Shown piece after piece: positions 43,799-56,200 of a stretch of DNA of 64,000 nucleotides (position 1 is the first letter of the stretch; every line of letters begins with the position of its first letter). The position numbers and the translations under genes were made by a program. The DNA is taken from the NCBI GenBank assembly GCA_032622095.1, contig CP136063.1:205579934-205643933 (forward strand), written 5' to 3'. Below the pieces are notes generated by a model that ran no database searches, had not been told where the DNA came from, and saw only the letters and a list, made by a program, of their open reading frames with translations. The stretch comes from Siphonodentalium dalli. Taxonomy: Eukaryota; Mollusca; Scaphopoda; Gadilida; Siphonodentaliidae.

Positions 43799-45163
43799 CC
43801 CTTTCTTTACTAAATATATATACTCATTGACAAATGGTTAAATCTTTCCGGAAATGTTCAGATAAATCATTTGTTGAACTTATTATCTCAACATTTCCCA
43901 CTAATGAATATCAATCCTTCACTTATATTATCTGTTGTCTGCTGAAAGGGACAATGTACCCAAATGTTGTTGTTGGTTCTTTAGTCTCTGAGTTGTAGAA
44001 TAAGGTAACCAGATTTCCAATATTTGTTATGGATGGTAGATTAGCCTGAATGCGAAAATACCAATTTTCGAGTGATTTTTGGAGAGTTTTCAAGCAAATG
44101 TATCAAATAAATGTTATATTATATTATAGTCCCATATACTCATTAAGTCATTGTACAGTCACTAGTCAGTGAGTGGCTTTAGATTACGCCCAATATTTAA
44201 AATAAATTTTACACGACCATGTGTGCCACGTTTTGCCCAATCCACTATCTGTGAATTATTTTGATTACGTCTTGTATTCGGAAATTTGTAATTTAATTTA
44301 TGACTCCAGCCATAAATTAAATTTATATAAAATTATTAACTTGGATTTTAAGATAACCTATTAATCTGAACGTTTACAGAATACATCTTCGACTCAAATT
44401 TCTCAGTTTTCTATATATTATCAATATTAGATCGTTGTTATCACCGGGAATTTACTGAAAATGGTGTACAGTACCCCTTTATGGAGTGTTCTGACAAGTA
44501 TGTTGTGTTGAAATTGGATTATATAGACATTAACAGTAAGGCACTCAGACGGCCTGCGATGTGTCCGTTAAGTTGTATCCGTTAATGCATGAAATGGAGA
44601 TATTCCATTTTCAATGCAACGTAAGGCGTAATGCTTACATTATATGGCATTATCGTGGTGTTTCTTGTTGTCAGACAAGGGTAACTTTTCAGGATTCAGT
44701 CAGAAATATGTCTTGTTTAGAATGGAAAGAGCTTTCCGATGAATGGCAACAAGCCATATTTCCGACTAAATCCTGAAAAGTTACCCATAATTCTGCTGTG
44801 GTTAAGGAGTCGATTACTTAATAGGGCATTACTGTATGTCAATAAATTGTTGGTTGTTGGGATTTGACAAGTTTGACTTATCGTAGACTTAATTTATTAC
44901 AGATCGATTTACAATATTGCATTTATTCCAAGATCAAACTTATTAGCTGCAATTATTAATCGGAAGTTCTGTGTTGTAACACGAGGTATGCACCCATGTG
45001 ACTGGTTTTATGCAGACAACGTATCACATGAACACAACACGCAGACCATCGCACCAAACGAATTCATCTGAAAGCTACTTTATATTTCCTTAACGTCATT
45101 CCAGATGAATAATGGACCATCCCAGTTGATACTTTTATAACTAGATGGGAGAATCCATAAAGT
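43795..45163. mobile_element. TTAA-C element interrupted by about 1.15 kb
   Basis: The left half (TTAACCCTTTCTTTACTAAA to ATTATCTGTTGTCTGCTG) ends at about 43943. The right half (CATTCCAGATGAATAATGGA to GGGAGAATCCATAAAGTA) resumes at about 45097. The insert contains a probable TTAA-E-like element (about 43946-44478: AAAGGGACAATGTACCC against GTACAGTACCCCTTT) and a Mar-1 fragment. Confidence 0.65.
44681..44836. mobile_element. Mar-1 element, left end missing
   Basis: GGGTAACTTTTCAGGATTCA on the left and a full right arm to GGGCATTACTGTA. Confidence 0.8.
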
Positions 45164-46845
45164 ACCTTCATTATACTCATTTACAGTCTGCAAAACTACT
45201 CTACTGTTGAACTCTTGATTAAATATACAGTAGACCAGAAAATGTTTTCATTGTTCATGTCTAGCTTTTAAGAGACATTCGTGTTGATGAACCAATGTAT
45301 TCTGGGAGCGCCCAATCAGGTTGTGTATCTCCTGCCACATTAAAACAGATTTTAGCATCATCTTAGAGATTATATCCTGGAGGGAGGGAATGACCCACAT
45401 TGATTTAGTTCCTGTTAATGCATCACAACAATTCTTGTAGAGGTATCTCCTTTTTATGTGTACCCATACCATGTATGATACACATAATGCCGACGTCCGG
45501 ATCAACCATCCGTTGTTCGTCTGTCCGTCTGTCGAGCCGTCCGTCCGTCTGTCTGTAGACACTTGCTATCCGATTCAATTACTCGAATATTTTCTATCGG
45601 ATCGTGTTCAAATTTTATGTGCATGTTTATGATAACACACTCCTCACCTGTATAGTTTTTGGTATCGATCGGTTGATCGGTTTAGAAATTATTAACACTT
45701 TGCATCCGCACATAGACATGAGCTATCCGATGCTGTAACCAAAGTATTTTTTGTCTGATTGTTTTCATATCTGATATGTAGGTTTATGATGACACACCCC
45801 TCACCTGTATAGTTTTTGGTATCAATTAGTTGATAAGTTTAGAAAATAATTAACCCTTCACACATATTCTATCCAATCCAATAAATTGAACATATTTCTT
45901 CTGATCTGCCTCATATTTCTTACCTAAGTCTTTCTTAGCACGTTCTTCATCTGTATGGATTTTGGTATTGTTTAGTTAACCCTTTCCACTCTTGTTTTTA
46001 AATAGAATTCATCCAAGCCAGGATGACTCAAACATTTTTCAGCTGATTGACACCAATTTTGGTATATGAATTTTTGACCCCTAAATACAGATCAAGTGCG
46101 AATATGGGTTTGATCCAGTATATTTTAACAGAGTTATGGCCCTTTATAATTCATACCTCTTTCCATGCACTATTAAATATGAATAGAACAAGACACAACA
46201 CACACCTGTGTTATTGGAAGGAGATAATTTATTGCTTTGGACACAGTGACCTGATAGTACCACTGGTGGCTGCAGAATTATAAACAAACTGTGATTGATT
46301 ACAGACTCTTTATTCCAATTCTGTTGAATCCATTCAGTTCATGGCATTATTGTTTACAGAGATACTGTTGTCATAACTTAGAAAATAATTAATACACCAA
46401 TTCCTTAGTTCCATCATATGATGTCATTGAAAATGATTAACCCTCTGCACACATGATATGGTCTTCTGATGTCTTTTATTTGATCATTCTCCTATTCTAT
46501 GTCCATGTTGATGGTGATCCACTTTTAACTTGCATGGATTTGGGATTAAAATTAACCCATTCGATAGACTCATATTATCTGATAGACATATATTAAGTTA
46601 TCACTTTAACATTGAGCCAGGTTCATCATTAGAGGATATGTCTTATTTTGAAATTCCCTCAATTGCATTTGGGCTACAGGATAATATTAACAGTGCTGGG
46701 ATTCTTGAGACTGACTTATTGTATGGGTTTCTAAATTCCATTCTTTTTGTTGACTACTCTGTGTTTATCAGTTCATTAGTTTGGGTAAGATTAATTCCTT
46801 ACTATCCGATTAGATCACTCAATATTTCCATTAATTATGTTTATA
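45164..46845. repeat. Dispersed repeats (CCGTCCGTCTGT type), several fragments
   Basis: TGTGTACCCATACCATGTAT with CCGTCCGTCTGTCTGTAGAC lies at about 45455-45560. TATAGTTTTTGGTATCGATC and TATAGTTTTTGGTATCAATT recur near 45652 and 45809. AATACAGATCAAGTGCGAAT lies near 46085. These resemble the fragments at 29953 and 51590. An open frame near 46530-46886 has no recognisable family. Confidence 0.5.
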
Positions 46846-46853
46846 GTTCTGGC

Positions 46854-48029
46854 CAGGGTTGGGGTAATCGTAATCAGCAATTGTAATCAAAGTAATCGAT
46901 TAAAAAATTTGGAGTAATTGTCTGTAATCAGTAATCATGACATTTCTTGATTACATGTAATTGTAATCGATTACTTTCAAATGTACCTGTAATCATGATT
47001 ACATTTTGATTACTTTTACTAAAATATCCATATGGATGGCTATTGGATACGCATAGTCTCATACTGTGGTACTGTGGAGTGTACAAAGATACAAACAACA
47101 TATTAGAAGGTTAATACAATTTGTCATGTGTTTTGTCAGTGGTACAGTGTCTATGTACATTCTGACAGGGATGCAGATAACAACACACAATTGTTAAATA
47201 CAACATGAATGGCAATAAACTTGTGATACAGACCATGAAATGTTCTAATATGAATAAATAGGCTAGCCAACTTCCATTAGGATTAAATTGAATTGGAGCT
47301 GCTGCAGACAATGGATGTATAGTCACACTGGTACAATAGGGCTAATTAACTGAACAAAGCAGGTGTGATGTACATCGGTAGACCTAATTAGCTGGTTTGT
47401 CATTTACTGCACTCATGGAGTTAAGCCTCATTTAATCCTCATTAGGATTAACAACGGATGATAATCAAATAAATCTTAGTGTTATCTTCATTGTGTTGGG
47501 TATTGAATCTAACAGAACATGCAAATTTAGAATTGTTTCTGGTGATATTTTCATAAATATTATGCGTTAGTTTGAAGCATGTAAGAAAATTAAAAATATA
47601 TTAAAATAAATTTACATAAATAAATACACATAAAACATAATGTGTTCCCAATAAGTTGGTGCATAACTTCATGATGAAACCTTTCCAATACATGTAAATG
47701 TAAAAAGTTTATATGTTTATTGCTTGCATCTTTCTATTGTTTCAGTCGTTTCTTGTTTCCATGTTATGCAGTGATGTCTTTATTCAATCAAATTTGATAT
47801 GTTAATTTGAATTATTTCATTATTTATTCCTATGCGATCAAAATGGTTGGAAACTAACAATTGTAATCAGATGTAATCAAAAACTAATCGATTACATTTA
47901 CTAAAGTAATTGTAATCGTAATCGATTACATTGGATTTTTTTTTATCAGTAATCGTAATCATAATCATGTAAATCAAAAGTAATTGTAATCGTAATCGAT
48001 TACATTGGCATGTAATCGCCCCAACCCTG
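46854..48029. mobile_element. hAT element, non-autonomous, 1.18 kb
   Basis: Ends CAGGGTTGGGGTAATCG and CGCCCCAACCCTG are inverted. The 8-bp direct repeat GTTCTGGC flanks both sides exactly (46846-46853 and 48030-48037). Clusters of TAATCGATTACA-like motifs fill both subterminal regions. The 8-bp duplication and CAGGG ends are diagnostic of hAT elements. The about 800-bp centre has no recognisable transposase. Confidence 0.95.
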
Positions 48030-48037
48030 GTTCTGGC

Positions 48038-49375
48038 ACAGTTTATGATAACACACCTCTTACCTGCATAGTGAGGGTCATTTGGTTTATTTGCTTAAAT
48101 ATATTAACATCCTTCACCAATTCTGTTGACACAATGTGATAGCTAAATATTTTTTTGCATGATCACTCTATAAATAATCACATCTGTGATAATCATGACA
48201 CATTCTTCACATGTATATATTTTGGTATCGATCGAATCGTTTTGAAAATATTAACCTTAACTTCAATTATATTTAAACTGTTTACAAACATATCTTTCCA
48301 ATGATCAAATTAGAAGAAAATTAACATTTATATCCAATCATTAGCAATCATATTTTATATCCTGGTCTATACATCCCTTCTATAGTTGATCAGTTATTGA
48401 TTGTTTTTTTAGTGGTGAAATATTAATAGGTTGCTATGAATTTTTAATATGCAGCTGACACAAAATATAATGAAAAAAAAATAGCAATGATGCTAAAAAG
48501 AAACACACAATGTTATGTCTCATGTTCCAATGTAATAAGTAGATTAATTGAGTTGCTATGATGTTTGTCTACCTAATTTCGTAACTATTTTATATTTAAC
48601 AGCTATGGTGCTTCTCTCCGACTATTGAGCTTCTCTCGGACTATGGATTGAGCTTAATTAGCTTTATAACTCTATAAGACATATATGTATCTGTGTTGGA
48701 GTCACTAATAGGTTGAAATCAAAGCCGCGTCTGTGTTAACATTGTGTTAATGTGAGCAAGACAAACTCATACTGTACACAACATTGTATAATGACATTTT
48801 TATTATCCATCTGTATGTTTATCCAAATTTTGGAAATAAAACTTTTGTGGTTATTTTTGGTATTTGTCGGCACTTAATTCTCTATAAAAGCCTGTACCGT
48901 ATATTGATCATCAGAAAGCATGATTTGGAAAAGTAAACACGGAAGTGAGAAAAAACTCAATGCGGAAGTGAAACGTCTGCTAAAATCCATCAATGTTGCG
49001 CGCGCATCACAATTTCACCGATTCATTTCGCAATAGAGTTAATTTGTGATGTCACGGAGTCCAATAAAAGTCATATTGTACAGTCGGGAGTCCAATATGA
49101 CTTTCGGGAGTCCAATATGACTTTTTCCAGGACTATCACGTGGCGGCTTTTGCCCAATCGGAAATGGTGTTAGTTAAGGGATGGATAATATTTTGGGAAG
49201 AGCGTTCTCAGCCAGTACAAACATGTCATTATTGGAAGTGAATAACTGCCATAAAAAGTACATGATCTAAACTAGTAAAAGAAGGCTTGAATTATTTTTA
49301 CAAGTAGTACTAGTAATATAAACCATTCGGCTGAGATGAGTTTCAGGACATATGTCAATACCAAAATCCCAGCTA
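48038..49375. other. Intergenic; CpG-containing patch near 48.9-49.2 kb
   Basis: Mostly AT-rich and unassigned. A local patch has ACGGAAGTGAG and GCGGAAGTGAAACG (ETS-like sites), GCGCGCGC and CACGTGGCGGC, plus a duplicated CGGGAGTCCAATATGACTTT. It could be a promoter or a CpG-rich repeat; no coding exon was found beside it. Confidence 0.35.
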
Positions 49376-49591
49376 CATGTAATGCTCTAATAAATCGACC
49401 TCTTAACGACGGCAGAATTATGGGTAACTTTTCAGGATTTAGTCGGAAATATGGCTTGTTGCCATTCATCGGAAAGCTCTCGGGGAGAGCTTTCCGATGA
49501 ATGGCAACAAGCCATATTTCCGACTAAATCCTGAAAAGTTACCCATAATTCTGCCGTCGTTAAGAGGTCGATTAATTAGAGCATTACTGTA
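49376..49591. mobile_element. Mar-1 complete palindrome, private matched changes
   Basis: The left end has lost CAG (TACATGTAATGCTC). Both arms carry GACGGCAG / CTGCCGTC where the family has CACAGCAG / CTGCTGTG. Confidence 0.9.
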
Positions 49592-50412
49592 TCTCTAATA
49601 CTGTGGGCCAATTTTCAGTTGATTGCTCATGGTGGGGTTGAAGCTCCACTGGGGACCTGTGGGTATCCCAGCATTATTATTTTGTTTATTATAGCTACCA
49701 AGTTCACTACAGTGGGGGATCCTTTTTATAGAACTTCCCATTTTCACACATCTAGTTATAACTCTGACACGAGCATCAAATATCAGCTACCGTAATCTAG
49801 TGCTTTATTGACATTTACGTTTATGGTATTGGGGCATCCAATCAGATTGTGGATCATCAGCCACAGTAAAACAGATTTTAGAGTCATCTCACAGATTACA
49901 TCCTGGAGCGAGGAATGACCGACATTGATTTACAGCGTGTTGATATGTCACAACAATTTGTGGTGCTGCTTATAAGATTACAAAATTCAATAAGGTCACG
50001 TGTAACCCCTGACCTTTCCATTCATTTGGTTTTGGCCTCTGTTATCAGATAAGATGTAATCCAATATTTGATTATGTTTGCAAGTACTTTGTAATATGAG
50101 ACGCTCACCTCATTAGGAAGTGACAAGCGCCTTCCAGAATAAGGTTGATGTGACCTACAAATCTCCTGTTATAAATGTGAACATAGCAGGAATGTGGTTA
50201 TAGAGCTGGCTGAGGGAGTTTCAAATTGCACGACCACAATAGAGTATTCAAATTGGGAGAAGTCAACTCTCGATTATTAGGGAGAAATGGACTGTGATCG
50301 TAAAGGCTGAAGTTCGATTTTAACCTCTAACATCACCTTTCTGTGATCCAAAATGTTTATACAACACAAGAGCCCATTTATTATACAATTATATTGAGTA
50401 AATACACCATTA
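49592..50412. other. Intergenic, nothing recognised
   Basis: CCAATCAGATTGTGGATCATC near 49839 resembles CCAATCAGGTTGTGTATC near 45310, with about 100 bp of shared downstream sequence, so it is an old dispersed repeat. No genes seen. Confidence 0.4.
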
Positions 50413-50629
50413 TACAGTAATGTCCTAATTAATCGACTGCTTAACCACAGCAGAATTATGGGTAACTTTTCAGGATTTAGTCGGAAATATGGCTTGCTGC
50501 CATTCATCAGAAAGCTCTCCCCGAGAGCTTTCCGATGATTGACAACAAGCCATATTTCCGACTATATCCTGAAAAGTTACCCATCATTCTGCTGTGGTTA
50601 AGCAGTCGATTAATTAGGGCATTACTGTA
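50413..50629. mobile_element. Mar-1 complete palindrome, private matched changes
   Basis: TACAGTAATGTCCTAATTAA to GGGCATTACTGTA. Both arms read ACTGCTTAACC / GGTTAAGCAGT instead of ACTCCTTAACC / GGTTAAGGAGT. Confidence 0.9.
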
Positions 50630-50864
50630 ATCAGAAAATACACTTCAAATATGCTGTTTTGAAATATGCATACTGGTACATGAGAGAGAAGTCACTTCTC
50701 CCTGGGACAAAAATAGGCATAAGTGGCACATTTTAGGAAGAAGATATCTCTCAAGTTGCCCTCTAGGCTGGTCCCTCATTAATTACCGTAAATTCCATGT
50801 GTACCCACCCCCCCCCACATTAGGTTATAATTTTCCAACAGGTTATGGTTGCAGGGAATACAGT

Positions 50865-51030
50865 ATTCAGTAATGCCCTAATTAATCGACTCCTTAACCA
50901 CAGCATAATTATGGGTAACTTTTCAGGAGCTTTCTGATGAATGGCAACAAGTCATATTTCCGACTAAATCCTGAAAAGTTACCCATAATTCTGCTGTGGT
51001 TAAGGAGTCGATTACTTAGAGCATACTGTA
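50865..51030. mobile_element. Mar-1 element, left arm shortened
   Basis: TTCAGTAATGCCCTAATTAA, then a jump from TTTTCAGG to AGCTTTCTGATGAATGG and a full right arm ending GAGCATACTGTA. Confidence 0.8.
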
Positions 51031-51097
51031 CTCTGTGCATTGCACTTGCTTCATATGGTCATGTGGGTCTTTATGAAGTCTGTGCTTTACGGATGAT

Positions 51098-51559
51098 CAA
51101 GCCTTGAAATAGTGTGTCTGACATTTGCAGAATGAGGTCCCCAGAGGGTTAATTTATTGACGTTATCACCCACAGCAGGCTAGCATCACCAAATTCTCCC
51201 TCTGGGGACCTTATTCAGTTATTCTATTTCGGCCTCAACTGCTATGGGAGACCTAGGATCAGATTTAAGTTCCCCAGTTGAAGTTGGTGATGTTCACCCA
51301 TTAGTCACCTCGATTATGCATTTTATCTTCTGAAAATTAGGGGATATATATAGAAACCCAACAGAAGATGAAAAAGTAACTAAAAACAAAGTTAATTTGA
51401 GACTACAGATACTTCCCAGAAGATGAGGCCTAACAGAATGAGGCCCTAAGAGGGCGAATTAGAGAGGTAGCTCGCTGTGTGGGGTAGCATCACTAAATTC
51501 ACCCTCTGGGGACCTCATTCTCAAAATTACAGACAAACTACATTGTATTTCAAGGCTTG
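51098..51559. mobile_element. hAT-M element, complete
   Basis: CAAGCCTTGAAATAGTGTGT to GTATTTCAAGGCTTG. The flanks CGGATGAT and CAGATGGT match at six of eight positions, consistent with an aged 8-bp duplication. Confidence 0.85.
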
Positions 51560-51589
51560 CAGATGGTGTTGAGCTGATTCTACTTTCAT

Positions 51590-52275
51590 CCAAAAGATGG
51601 GTGGGGGGGGTATACTGGATTACATGCATCCATCCATCCGTCCATCGGGGCATTCATCTGTCCGTCTGCTCAACCATGGGTTATTGGATCTCGATGAAAT
51701 TGGGTATGCAAGTTTGGTATCAGGACGGCTTTCAAAAGAGGGTTCATTGACATTGTTCACATTTTCTGTTCAAGAGTTATCCCTCTTTGTTTATCTGAAA
51801 ATGTTGGATTTCTGTCCGTTTGCTCATATATCTCAACCATGGGTTTTCAGATCTCGATGAAATTTGTTACGCAGGTTGGCATCAGCAGGCTTTCAAAAGA
51901 GGGTTCATTGATATTGTCCGCATTTTGCGATCTATTTTCCGACCTGCCCATATTTCAATTTGTCACCATGTGGGTATCCCAGCACATATGGTGCAACCTC
52001 TTGTTTTAAATGATATTTTCCTGGTGCGCAGCAGATTGCTTATTAAATTTTGATTCGTTTTGGTGTCAACTTGGAATGGTTCTCTACATGAGATCCTATG
52101 TAGCTCTTCATGGATATGAGATTGATCTGACCAGACTTCACTTGCCAAATGCAAAAATAATTCAAGTGAGTTTCACATTAAAATCAGAATTATTTGTCGA
52201 TAAATTGGTCGCTCAATCCACCCAGGTCAGAAGCGCACCATGTCACAGTGTTGTTTTAGCCCTGGTTAGGGATAG
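51590..52275. repeat. Dispersed repeat with duplicated internal block
   Basis: CTCAACCATGGGTTWTTGGATC...GAAATT and GGCTTTCAAAAGAGGGTTCATTGA-type text occurs twice (about 51667-51775 and 51832-51930), after a CATCCATCCGTCCATC tract. It resembles the other YCCGTC-containing dispersed repeats of this window. Confidence 0.5.
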
Positions 52276-52606
52276 TTAACCCTTTCATGACGGGAGCTGT
52301 GCTGGTGCAGCATTAAGATCCTCTGCCAGTGCATTCTCTTGCATACATGTATGCAGCAAGTCTCCATATGGAGCCTCACATCTATAAGAGAATGCACTGG
52401 CTTACAATGTATATATTGTTAGGCCAATGTATTCTCATATTTGTGAGGCTCCCTATGGGAGACTCGCATATAGAAGAGAATGCAAAATTGACACAGGGTG
52501 TTCGCAAAATTTCAGATTATCACATAGGAAATGTTCAGATAATAAGTTTAACCCTTTCTATTCAAAAGCGTCATTGATAAGTACGCTTCAGTCATGGAAG
52601 GGTTAA
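52276..52606. mobile_element. TTAA-B element with a TTAA-C fragment inserted
   Basis: TTAACCCTTTCATGACGGGA to TTCAGTCATGGAAGGGTTAA. A TTAA-C piece (GGAAATGTTCAGATAATAAG, then TTTAACCCTTTCTATTCAAA) lies at about 52525-52585. Confidence 0.8.
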
Positions 52607-52716
52607 CACCATTGTTAACATCAGAAAGGTTGGCCATTGACAATGATGGTGATGTTAACACAACTATTATAATCCTCTGTCTTTTGAGGTTCCCACAACT
52701 TGATATAGCCTTTCCA

Positions 52717-52970
52717 CAAGCCTTGAAATAGGGTGTCTGTCATTTGCAGAATGAGGTCCCCAGACGGTGAATTTAGTGATGCTACCCCGCATAGCGGGCT
52801 AACATCACCAAATTCACCCTCTTGGGACCTCATTCTGCTTACACCTCAGCAGAATGAGGTTCCCAGAGGGTGAATTCGGTGATGCTAGCCCGCTTTGCGG
52901 GGTAGCATCACTAAATTCACCTTCTGGGGACCACATTCTGCAAATGACAGACACCCTATTTCAAGGCTTG
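52717..52970. mobile_element. hAT-M short element with perfect 8-bp duplication
   Basis: CAAGCCTTGAAATAGGGTGT and ACACCCTATTTCAAGGCTTG are its ends. The target duplication CCTTTCCA occurs at 52709-52716 and 52971-52978. Only the two terminal palindromes remain, joined without the central section. The duplication length supports hAT assignment for the family. Confidence 0.95.
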
Positions 52971-53122
52971 CCTTTCCATAAATTGTTTATGCATGTTTGG
53001 TTAAATTGGTTTTATTTTTAATATAATCCATGGATGATAAATGGATGGAGAATTTAAGATATGGATCAGGGGCCTTTGAATCATGGGTTTGCAGTCACAT
53101 CAAATCTTGAATCGAATCAGGG

Positions 53123-53202
53123 CAAACCTGCAGATAGTGTGTCTGTCAGTTGCAGAATGAGGTCCCCAGAGAGTGAATTTATTGATGCTACCCGCACAAC
53201 AG
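53123..53202. mobile_element. hAT-M left arm running into a minisatellite
   Basis: CAAACCTGCAGATAGTGTGT, GCAGAATGAGGTCCCCAGAG and GATGCTACCCGCACAACAG. The 17-bp array starts where the palindrome would turn; no right half was found. Confidence 0.75.
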
Positions 53203-56200
53203 ATCCTTGTTCTTCCCAGATCCATGCGCTTCCCAGATCTATGTGCTTCCCAGATCCATGCACTTCCCAGATCCATGCACATCCCAGATCCATGCGCTTC
53301 CCAGATACATGTGCTTCCCAGATACATGTGCTTCCCAGATTCAAGCGCTTCCCAGATACATGTGCTTCCCCGACCCATGTGCTTCCTAGACACATGTACT
53401 TCCCCGATCCATGTGCTTCCCAGATTCAAGTGCTTCCTAGACACATGTGCTTCCCCGATCCATGTGCTTCCTAGACCCATGTGCTTCCCCGATCCATGTG
53501 CTTCCTAGACACATGTGCTTCCCCGATCCATGTGCTTCCTAGACACATGTGCTTCCCCGATCCATGTGCTTCCTAGACACATGTGCATGCTTCCCCGATC
53601 CATGTGCTTCCCCGATCCATGTGCTTCCCCGATCCATGTTCTTCCCCGATCCATGTGCTTCCCCGATCCATGTGCTTCCCCGATCCATGTTCTTCCCCGA
53701 TCCATGTGCTTCCCAGATCCATGTTCTTCCCCGATCCATGTGCTTCCTAGATCCATGTGCTTCCTAGACCCATGTGCTTCCCCGATCCATGTGCTTCCTA
53801 GACACATGTGCTTCCCCGATCCATGTGCTTCCTAGACACATGTGCTTCCCCGATCCATGTGCTTCCTAGACACATGTGCATGCTTCCCCGATCCATGTGC
53901 TTCCCCGATCCATGTGCTTCCCCGATCCATGTGCTTCCCAGATCCATGTGCTTCCCCGATCCATGTGCTTCCTAGACACATGTGCTTCCCCGATCCATGT
54001 GCTTCCTAGACACATGTGTTTCCCCGATCCATGTGCTCCTAGACACATGTGCTTCCCCGATCCATGTGCTTCCTAGACACATGTGTTTCCCCGATCCATG
54101 TTCTTCCCCGATCCATGTGCTTCCCAGATCCATGTTCTTCCCCGATCCATGTGCTTCCCCGATCCATGTGCTTCCTAGACCCATGTGCTTCCCCGATCCA
54201 TGTGCTTCCTAGACACATGTGCTTCCCAGATCCATGTGCTTCCCAGATCCATGTGCTTCCTAGATCCATGTGCTTCCTAGACACATGTGCTTCCTAGACA
54301 CATGTGCTTCCCAGATCCATGTGCTTCCCCGATCCATGTGCTTCCCCGATCCATGTGCTTCCTAGACACATGTGTATGCTTCCCCGATCCATGTGCTTCC
54401 CAGATCCATGTGCTTCCCCGATCCATGTGCTTCCTAGACCCATGTGCTTCCCAGATCCATGTTCTTCCCAGATCCATGTTCTTCCCAGATCCATGTTCTT
54501 CCCAGATCCATGTGCTTCCCCGATCCATGTGCTTCCTAGATCCATGTTCTTCCCAGATCCATGTTCTTCCCAGATCCATGTTCTTCCCAGATCCATGTTC
54601 TTCCCCGATCCATGTGCTTCCCAGATCCATGTGCTTCCCCGATCCATGTGCTTCCTAGATCCATGTGCTTCCCCGATCCATGTGCTTCCCAGATCCATGT
54701 TCTTCCCAGATCCATGTTCTTCCCCGATCCATGTTCTTCCCCGATCCATGTGCTTCCTAGACCCATGTGCTTCCCCGATCCATGTGCTTCCCAGATCCAT
54801 GTTCTTCCCCGATCCATGTTCTTCCCCGATCCATGTGCTTCCTAGACACATGTGCTTCCCCGATCCATGTTCTTCCCCGATCCATGTTCTTCCCCGATCC
54901 ATGTTCTTCCCCGATCCATGTGCTTCCCAGATCCATGTTCTTCCCCGATCCATGTGCTTCCCAGATCCATGTTCTTCCCCGATCCATGTGCTTCCCAGAT
55001 CCATGTTCTTCCCCGATCCATGTGCTTCCCAGATCCATGTTCTTCCCCGATCCATGTGCTTCCTAGATCCATGTGCTTCCTAGACCCATGTGCTTCCCCG
55101 ATCCATGTGCTTCCCAGACACATGTGCTTCCCCGATCCATGTTCTTCCCCGATCCATGTGCTTCCCAGATCCATGTTCTTCCCCGATCCATGTGCTTCCT
55201 AGATCCATGTGCTTCCTAGACCCATGTGCTTCCCCGATCCATGTGCTTCCTAGATCCATGTGCTTCCCCGATCCATGTGCTTCCTAGATCCATGTTCTTC
55301 CCCGATCCATGTGCTTCCTAGATCCATGTGCTTCCTAGACCCATGTGCTTCCCCGATCCATGTGCTTCCCCGATCCATGTGCTTCCCCGATCCATGTGCT
55401 TCCCCGATCCATGTGCTTCCTAGATCCATGTGCTTCCCCGATCCATGTGCTTCCCCGATCCATGTGCTTCCCCGATCCATGTGCTTCCCAGATCCATGTT
55501 CTTCCCCGATCCATGTTCTTCCTAGACACATGTGCTTCCCAGATCCATGTGCTTCCCAGATCCATGTTCTTCCCCGATCCATGTTCTTCCTAGACCCATG
55601 TTCTTCCTAGACCCATGTGCTTCCTAGATCCATGTTCTTCCCCGATCCATGTGCTTCCTAGACCCATGTGCTTCCCCGATCCATGTGCTTCCTAGATCCA
55701 TGTGCTTCCTAGACCCATGTGCTTCCCCGATCCATGTGCTTCCCAGACACATGTGCTTCCCCGATCCATGTTCTTCCCCGATCCATGTGCTTCCCAGATC
55801 CATGTTCTTCCCCGATCCATGTGCTTCCTAGATCCATGTGCTTCCTAGACCCATGTGCTTCCCCGATCCATGTGCTTCCTAGATCCATGTGCTTCCCCGA
55901 TCCATGTGCTTCCTAGATCCATGTTCTTCCCCGATCCATGTGCTTCCTAGATCCATGTGCTTCCTAGACCCATGTGCTTCCCCGATCCATGTGCTTCCCC
56001 GATCCATGTGCTTCCCCGATCCATGTGCTTCCCCGATCCATGTGCTTCCTAGATCCATGTGCTTCCCCGATCCATGTGCTTCCCCGATCCATGTGCTTCC
56101 CCGATCCATGTGCTTCCCAGATCCATGTTCTTCCCCGATCCATGTTCTTCCTAGACACATGTGCTTCCCAGATCCATGTGCTTCCCAGATCCATGTTCTT

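Noticed and set aside
49204-49275. Candidate first exon of TRAPPC13 near 49.2 kb (start MSLLEVNN)
   Set aside because: The only nearby GT does not give the phase (one base over) needed to join the exon at 62565, and the residues expected before VMRLT are absent.
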